Shown piece by piece: positions 51,501-60,500 of a DNA stretch of 64,000 nt. Under the pieces are notes generated by a model. It saw nothing but the letters and a program-made list of their open reading frames with translations. It was not told where the DNA came from and did no database searches. Origin of the DNA: Helopsaltes ochotensis (lineage: Eukaryota; Chordata; Aves; Passeriformes; Locustellidae). The translations under genes were made by a program, and so were the position numbers. The stretch's first letter is position 1; every line of letters starts with the position of its first letter. The stretch spans positions 835,533 through 899,532 of the forward strand of contig VXBM01000240.1 in assembly GCA_013400155.1 (NCBI GenBank). The letters are read 5' to 3'.

Positions 51501-54500
51501 TGGGTTTAAGATGATAATATATTAATAAAAAATGGCATTAAAGGGCAAGTCACATAAACTGGATCTTGAAATCTTCAGTGTTTTTAAATCTGCTCTTTGA
51601 GAAAAATTACCTTGGTGGTCCAATGCCAGCAGTGTTGAGTTCACAGAAAACTTGTTGGAAAATGCAATTCATTGTATCAGGTTTCTTTGTGCTTTTTCAC
51701 TGTGGTTTGAAGCAGATCTTGTTAAATAGGGAGCAACACCTCTGTGGCACTTGAACTCAATAGTGCATCATGAAAGATGCTGCAGTGTTTGATACCTGTT
51801 TTTCACGTGCAGCACGTTAGAGTGGATAAAGGCATCTGTCTGGTGCAGTGAAAACCTACAAGAACTTCTGTGTGAAATTTTAAAGTTGTTAGTGAAAAAT
51901 ATTCCAGCCTGATCATTTCAACATTCAAATTTATAACTGCACTACTTTAGACTTAGCTGTATATTTCTGTTGAATATATCACAGAAAGAAATACCAGCGG
52001 AAAGCAGTGACAAGCAGAGTTTACTCCTCAAAGGCAGCCAGGATGAAGTGGCAGTTACTGGAACGCAGAGTGACTGATATTATTATGCAGAGGATGACTA
52101 TTTCCAATATGGAGGCAGATATGAACAGGCTGCTCACGGTGGGTGATCTGCTGTGCACTGTTGGCTGTATCATTGTATTAAATAGGGAGCAAGTATGTTT
52201 GCTGTAAATTAATCGCTGTTATGGCAGCATTGGCAAAGTGGGTGAAATCTACTGCAGTCAGTGAAGATATTTCTGACTCCAGGAAACATTTGGACCATGG
52301 GGTTGCTGTGCTTAGTAAGCGCTAAGAAGCACATTAATGGCGTCATGTGCGAATAGACTACTGTATTCACCTTTGTAACTTCTTCCCATGGAAATCATGA
52401 TATGTTAGTTAAACTATAGCAAATTAAGGAAAACAAAAAAAGCACTTCAATGTTCTAAGGGCTTACTGTTTCCTTTTTCTGTAATATTATGTCTTTGTGG
52501 AGAATAGCAACGTGAAGAACTCACCAAAAGAAGAGATAAGCTTTCAAAGAAAAGGGAGAAGCTCATCAAGGGTGGAGGTGGCAGTGAAGCAGATAGAAAT
52601 GTCCAAAACATAAATGAGGAGATGGAATCAGTAACTGCAAATATAGACTACATTAACGACAGCATTTCTGACTGCCAAGCAAACATTATGCAAATGGAAG
52701 AAGCAAAGGTAGGTCAAATATTATTGAAAAATGGTAAAATGGGGACAAGAAAACACAACTCTGTTAGCCTTGAAAATGTTCTCATTTAGAAATTAGTTTT
52801 TGTTTGTGTAATTATGGAGCCAGGAAGTGAAAATTGGTGAAAACTTTTATGTGACATTTGAGATGAAGACTTATACCTGATACCTGAATTGATACCTGAG
52901 TTTTAGTGTCAATAGTGTAATGCAAACTAAGATTGCAAAGCATTTAAATGTTAAAGCTAATGCTTTCTAGTATGCTGGCAATAAATTAATATAATTCTTG
53001 GGACTTTTTCACAATCTGACTGGGCCTATTCTTGCGCACATAGGAAGAAGGAGAGACCTTGGATGTAACAGCAGTGATTAATGCTTGCACTTTGACAGAA
53101 GCTCGATATTTGCTTGACCACTTCCTTATGATGGGTATCAATAAGGTAATGTGTTAAGTGAAGCATGTGTGTGCCAGCACTACAGCATGTACCAGGAGCA
53201 CATATGTTGTGCTGACATAAAGATGTGACTAATGTGTGTTAAACAAAGCAAAGCTGGTCAACATTACTGAGTCATGCTGATTCTCAGTGTGAAGGCCCTT
53301 GAGATCTGTCATCCTCTTCAACTTACTGCCTGTTTTTGAACCCCCAGTAGAGCCTACTTCACTGTATTAATTAGCTCATGTTGTTCTTATGAGAGCACTA
53401 GCTTTTTATAATCAAATAAATCTCTATGTTTTTCAACGAACACCTAAAGAGAGCTCAGGATCTTATATTAAAAGACTGGCTCAGCCGCCTTTGTACAATT
53501 ATGAACTTCAAAAAATTTGTTTTAATAAGTTGTATGTTGATGCATGACAACTTCAGTCTGAGTAGAGCCACCGGGATTCTTCTGAAAGTCTTGGGGACAT
53601 ATGTTTTCTTTCATATTTTTGAAAATAAGTATTCGGCAGCTTATAACCCTGCACATATGTATCATGTGCTCTTGCTGCTGCTCTTCTTTCTATTTGGAGG
53701 ATGGTACTCAGTGTCATTGAGTCAAATGAAAGATTTCAATGATACGGAAACTGTCTTTGGGTCAGCTCCCCTGACCAATTCTCTGAAGTTTCTTTTGCAT
53801 TCTTGACTCATCACTATGCAGGTAATCCAAAATTTTGTGGACAAAAAAAAAATGGGTAAAGAAATTCCCACAATCACATTGGCTTCTGGAAATTTCAATC
53901 TTTTAATATTTTTTCAGCCCTTGGATGTGTTTGAATCAATCTTGCAACAGAGTTAATGTGAGAAAAGTGCCTCTGACTTGCTCTGTTAACAGTTTCTCTT
54001 TGTGATGAAAAGCTTCATCATTATGTGAGGGATTCTATCATCTTTTTGTTTAGTAATTATCATATGGAAAAGCTGAAGGGATATTTTTTTGCAAAATTGG
54101 TCATGCCTACTCTCTATTCTGTTTTCACCTGCAAAATGTCTATTGATATGGAGCTTTAGTTCAATCAGAATATAGTAAATTCATAGGGCTACACTTGTTA
54201 CTCAAGAACTAGCACTCAAAGTCTGCTGTTGCCCTACAAGTCTTTGAGAATATGTGTTGTACCCTCATTTTTGCATACTGTTCCTTTTGGAATTTGGAAA
54301 TCTATTTGGAAACAGTTCCCTATGAATTTCTTTGGCTGCATTTTCTACAACTACAAAATTCCCACCAATCCATGGATTGAGGGAAGTTTCCTTAGAATGA
54401 ATTCTGTCATAAGTTAGGCCGTAAGATCTTTCATTAGAAGCTGAAAATTCACTGAGTGATTGTGTAGGAAAGATTACAGTTCTGGGTCCCACCCTGTCCC

Positions 54501-57500
54501 ACTTCCACCTCCCCCCTGTTCTTTGTCGTAGAGTATCATAGGTAATAATTTTTTAAAAAGCAGTTATTTGTGAAAAGTGCAGATGTTGATCTTGTAGATG
54601 CTTGCTACTCTTAAAAAATGCAAAGACTCTGAATTGCAACTGGGAGTCGTGTCCCACTTAGCCACTAGATGCATATTTGCAAGGAATGCTTAATAGGTCT
54701 CTTTAAAAGGTGAAGGAAAGAAAAAGACACTTTGTTGACACCTGATCTTCAGGATGTGAGAAGGTGGCTGCAAGGTACACATTGTTTGTCTTGGTGGTTT
54801 TTATAAATTTTGACAATTTTCGTTTTGTAAAACAAAGGTTGTGATAAAATGTTGTCGTCTTTCTTTCTCCTAGGGTCTGCAGGCAGCTCAGAAAGAAGCT
54901 CAGATCAAAGTTCTTGAGGGACGCCTTAAGCAGACAGAAATTACTAGTGCTACTCAAAACCAACTGCTGTTTCATATGCTAAAAGAAAAAGCTGAATTAA
55001 ATCCTGAACTTGATGCTTTTCTGGGTCATGCTTTGCAAGGTAATCTTTTCATCTTGTTTTTTGAATAGTCAGCTGCATGTCATGTTTGCCTTTTGTGCAT
55101 GCTGTACTGGGCATTCTAGACTATTTCTTTTCTGAATAGATGCTGTATTTTAACATGTTACACTTCACAATTGACATGCACGTATGACATTTTTAAGTAG
55201 ACCCTCTTATCAGTGAAATATAGGAAACAATTTTTTTTATTATTGAGATTTTTAAAATGCAAATTATCTGCTTGCTATTTTTACAATTTGGAATTCTTTG
55301 AACTTCTGAATGTGAAATTTGAAAATTCAATCCCATTCAGTCATCATATGCTAGGAATTTTGGATTGGCGTTTTATGTCATTACGGCATCTATTCTACTT
55401 CTCATGAGATGGTACTAAGAAAAATTTAGAATACATTTGGGTACTTTTGTTTTATTTCTTTTTATAAATGGATATGTTTTGATTGGAATGTTGCTTTTTT
55501 TTCCTTGTTGCTGTATTTACACAGACCTAGATAGCATACCACTGGGTAAGTATGTTTAGCTTTCTGTGTACTGTACAGCTGCATGAGTTACTAATTCATT
55601 CATGTTCACTAACTGATGCATCTTAGAATTTGTGAGTGTGTCAAGTTTGCATGAACTATTCTGTAAATGTACTCATTATCATGAGCTTAAAGAGCATTTC
55701 TTCCTTCCTGAAACCACCCCTAGCCCTCATGGTAGTAGCCCTTGTGGTAGTTAAAAGTGAAGACAGTAAGCAGAGCTATATTTCAAATTTATAACTTGGT
55801 GCTTGTGAACCCAAAGTATATTCAGACTACATAAAGCTATTTTGTGATATGCTACTGTTGTGAAAAATTCTGCTTATCTTTTTAAGTTTGAAAAGAAGGC
55901 AATTCTTAACTTGAAGATAATTTTTAACCTTTTGCAAATAGCTCATTTTGTAATGTAAGCATTGTACAGAATGCAGGATTATATCTCACTTTTTAAATTG
56001 GGTTTAATTTACTGACTTCACTGATTTTGAGATAAGTCTCTTGTTGCTGTTGCTTTAAAGTTATTCCCAAATGAATTAAGCTTATTTTCTTCCCTCAAAA
56101 AAATTGACTATATTTGGAACTTGAAAAAAATATTCCTGTTACCAGTGATAATTCCTTTTGGTTTGTCTTGTGCTATTTTTAATCACATTATGCTGTCCTG
56201 TGCTAGTTTGCACAGCATTTCAAAAGCACAAAACTACGTAGAAGTAGTTCATAATCTAGGGATGGTGAGAATATTGCCAGCTTCCTGTCAGGTGGCACCT
56301 GAAGATTTGTGTCAGGGAATCTTGCTGCATGCAGCCAGTTATTCAGGAACCTCAGTGGTTTGTAGTATCACAAGGTCTCTAGAACAGGCCTTTAATGTGT
56401 GTGCATGTTCACCCCTGTTGGAGCATTGTTTCTCCTGACAGCATTGCATTTTCTTTAGCTCTGGACGGGCTTTTACTTATTTACAACATTTGAAGCAATG
56501 AAAAGCAACTTGCTAAATGTATTGAAACAGTAGCTTTGTAATCAAATTTTTCATAGAGTGTTATCTCATTAAAGAAACTTTTTAACACTTTGCAAGCATG
56601 ACCTGAGGCTTTTAGAGTATCTAAGCCACTCAGGACTCTGCTAACACTTTATAGGAAGGAAATGCAGCTGAATATGTGCACTAACCTAGGTCCAAGTTGA
56701 AATCCCAACTGTTGGCATTCTGTGTTTTGTGGATCGCTAGTGACCTAACCTTTTGAGCTGCAGGGAGTTCAGACACCACTGTAGTGAGGCTTTGATGCTG
56801 GGATTGCCAACAGGGACTCTGTTGGTGCAGGGCCTGACACAGCTCCTGTAGGTAGAGCTGTGGTGGCAGCAGATCCTGAGATCAATCTCACCGGGATGCC
56901 TGACATCTCAGTGGTACAGCACAGAGGGCCCTATCCCAAGCAAAGGAATTGCACTTCCAGGGTGTTTGTGATTCGCCCTCTTGATGCCTGCTTTCAGTTC
57001 CAATACCTTCAAAAGTTCTTAGCCATTTGAGTACACTTTGCTCAAAAAAGCTTGAACATTCCCCAGTATAGTTGTGCACTTCCATTCAAGGGTAGACAAG
57101 AAGAAGTGTCAGTCTGCAGAAAAGTACATCACAGGTTCAGGTTTTGACTTGATTGGATTTTCAGTGCACATCGGCCTTGGTGGATGAACTACCTGCCATT
57201 CACTATCCTATCTGTTCTTGTGAAGAGGTAAAATGACCATGAAATTGAGTTTTGAATGTTGCTGAAGTGACTCCTTTTTGAGGAGTTGTGGGAGCTGCTT
57301 TTCCTTCGCACCTGTGACAAAGGGATGTTCATGGATGTGACTCACAACCATCTCTGTGCAGATTTTGAGAGGACTGGTCAAATGTCATTTTCTCTGGGTG
57401 AACTGTGCTGGTGTATGGCATTGTTCTGGTTCTGTGCAGTTGCCACTGCATGAGGGTGAAGATAAATAATCAGAAAATTCTCCACATGTTCTGCAGTCAT

Positions 57501-60500
57501 TGGTTTACTAGCAGCTATCCCTGCAAACATTACTGTATTTACTAACTTTATTTCTCCTTTTATCTCTACACTCTTGCATAATCTTACTCTTTCTACCTTT
57601 TTGTTGATTCTGTGCACTGGTTTCTATGTCAGGGCTTTGGGCAGTCTTCCTGTGTTGAATTGCAGGCAAACTGACGAAACTCACCAGGTTACATGAGAGT
57701 GAGCCTATGTCTTGGTTTGAAAGACAGGTATCTGCTAGGGAGGGCAGCACCTCCCTTTGGAATGGAGAATTCGAATCCCCTCCCTCCAAATTATTATAAT
57801 TTAGGAAATTAAACGGGCTTCTCAGGCAGAGGTATGGGATTAGGAATAACAATTCTTTTTACCAGTATGTATAACAAGACAAAACAAACAGCAATAACTA
57901 CTACAACACTAACAGTAAGACAAACCCAAAGACCTTAAGAGGTTTTGCTTCAGAGTTCGGGGGGCAGTCGGGTGCCGGGGCTCCGAGAGCACCAGGCTGA
58001 AACGGTGGGAAACTCCCGGCCTGTGGTGAGATCAGAAGCTCTCTCTGATGGCAACTGAAGCAGCAGGGGTGTCCTGGCCGAGCACAATGTGATGGAAAAG
58101 CCCCCGAAGCACAAAGCAGTGTCGTGGAAGACAGCGGCGGTGGGACAGGGCCGGCCCAGCTCCAGCAGGGCGGAGAAGGCGAGCCCGGAGTTCCGAGGCA
58201 CACGAGGAGCCGATGCAGGTTCCTCAGGTAGCAGCAATGAACTCCGTCTGCAGCAAGCAGCAGCAGCCGTCCTCTCTCCCCGAATGCTGGGACCAAGAGC
58301 GTGAAAACTGTCCCCAGGCTCGTTCTTTACCTGCTTCCCAGCCCTTGCGGTATCTTCTTCTTTTGTTTTAGCCAAGCACCCACAAGTATCCAGCGATCAG
58401 TCTCGTAGCAATGAAGGTAGGGGAAGAAAATTCCACAAAACAGGAAAAACAATTCCAACCCCCAACAGCCTACAAATAAAATCCCATCTTTTGTGTTCAT
58501 TCTACACTTCCTACTTAGTTACTTGTAAGTAGAGATCACAAGTTCTTTAGGAGGAGGGGATGAAGTAACATATTTCTAATAGGAATCCTATATTATTTAA
58601 AATACGTTTATTTTAGGGATGCTGCTTTAGTCTTACTGAAAGGAGCAGTACTCTAAATACCCACTTTTGCAGAAGGCATATAATAATAATAGCAATAATA
58701 ACAACACTAATAACAATAATAATAAGTATTGAAAGGCTTTAATCTGGCCTCAAATCCAGGATGGAACAAAAAACCCCGAAAATTAAGAGTACTATTCCTG
58801 TGACTCTGCTTTCTTTATAACATTGTCGTGTTCCTGATAATTAAGATTATTATATTGTTAAGATTAATACAGCAGTGGAGTAACTCTGAAGTGCATTGTT
58901 GGTGTTGGTTCTAGGTTGATGGTTTTAACTTTTTCAGGAAACATAAGTTTAGATGCAGCACACAGAAAAGGCAGTATTTTCCTTCTCTTTTTTTATTGCT
59001 TCTCTGAATTCAGCTGAAAGCTGCATATCTTTCCTCCCTTTTTCCAAAGCTTGAACATGCACTAAAACATGGGCAAATGTGTTTTAGTATGCGTTACAAA
59101 TATATTGATTCTATGCATTGCAAATGGTATCTGCTTTTTGACAGAAATTAAGTAAAGAAACTCAGTGTCTCTACTAGTAAAGAGGAGATGTAGTGGAATG
59201 TCATTACAAGGTTATTTAATCCTTAATATTTTATGAGTATGTTCAAAAATAAGGGACCTTGCTTGCAAAATTGTGTTACCTGTGTCCTTGATCTATGCCT
59301 AAAATGCATTATTAGAATAACATGCAAGTTAGGGGATTTTCTTTCCCAGCAGTTTGGAAATGATTGTACATGTGCCCTTGACTCGTGTCTCAGCTTAATG
59401 TTTTGCACCGTTTGCATGCAGACATGTTAATTGGATGTTTGACAGTGTTAGTGTGCGGCATGCATGCTGGTTTTGTCTTCTGTGGACAGGTTTGTGTACT
59501 CATTTTTGCTTCAGGAACATTTCTACTGAACAGCTTCCTTTGGAAATTATTCTCTTTTTAGGAAGCCATTCTATAATATTAAGTGGTAGCATCATTCTCT
59601 TTTGAAATGAATCCTTATATACTAATAAAGTGCTTGCTTCTTGTCAGCTCAAATGGTGGGTAGCACTCTGTATTAGAGGAGACTGAGCCTCAGCTCACTA
59701 GTTAGTTAAAAATACAATTTTTTCATTATAGCCAGGCTGATTCTGTCTTGGAGCAAGAAGGTGGAAAAAAAAACGAGGAGAAAAAGACATTTGTACTGTC
59801 CATTGATGTACATCCCATATCTACCATGTCTTGCAGATAATTTTTTTTGCTTTATCTGCTTTCTTACAGATTTCCTTCTAAAATTTCTGTTTTTCTGTCA
59901 TCTCTGTTGCTCTGCTACGATATATAGAGGACCACATTTGGCACAGTATGCCTAGATGTATGATGTATTTAGATTGTATGAAAAAATTAGGTAATGTGCC
60001 AGGAAAATTCAGTGGGGACTGGATAGAAAATAGTAAAGATATTTTGAAAAACCCTATCTTTTGTACCTTGTTCATCTACATTCAGCATTGTCTGAGTTGT
60101 TTTGTATAGCACTTAAAGCCTTCACATCCTCTTGTAGAGGGACAGACTAATGTTATTCTTTTGGAAATTTCCTAGAAAATTTGGAAGATAGTACTGATGA
60201 AGATGCCCCATTGCATAGTCCTGGAACAGAAGGAAGGTGAGCAAATCTTTGTTACTACCAATTCTAGAAAAATTACTGTCATTTCCTCCTTTTGTAATGC
60301 AAAATCATGTATTCTTTAGAAAACAGCTCTAACACTGTTTCCTTATACTTCGCCCACAATTTCAACAGAAAGAAGAATAAAATAAAAATACACATCTGCA
60401 AAAAGTAAGACTTTCTAACTGATGCAATTTTTCTTTTAGTTCATTATCTTCAGATCTCTTGAAGCTTTGTGGTGAAGTCAAACCCAAAAGCAAGGTAGGA

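Larger units (their letters stand above)
55546..60175 (+). other. Intron 24 (4630 nt), with a solo LTR
   Basis: GT-AG. It contains two TGCATG motifs near its start, a solo LTR at 57708-58467 and an AAT-type microsatellite. 55.7-57.7 kb holds no recognised repeat, although 56.75-57.1 kb is GC-richer. Confidence 0.88.

Noticed and set aside
53426..53806. 126-codon hydrophobic frame in intron 22
   Set aside because: T-rich chance frame with no start context or family resemblance.
57770..57790. 'gaattcgaatcccc' as a tRNA T-arm
   Set aside because: No matching anticodon or acceptor arms, and it lies inside the LTR.
57901..58375. Minus-strand open frames of 131 and 141 codons and a GC-rich block that might be a separate gene or promoter
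   Set aside because: They lie wholly inside the solo LTR defined by TG/CA ends and matching GCCTA copies, and show no protein family.
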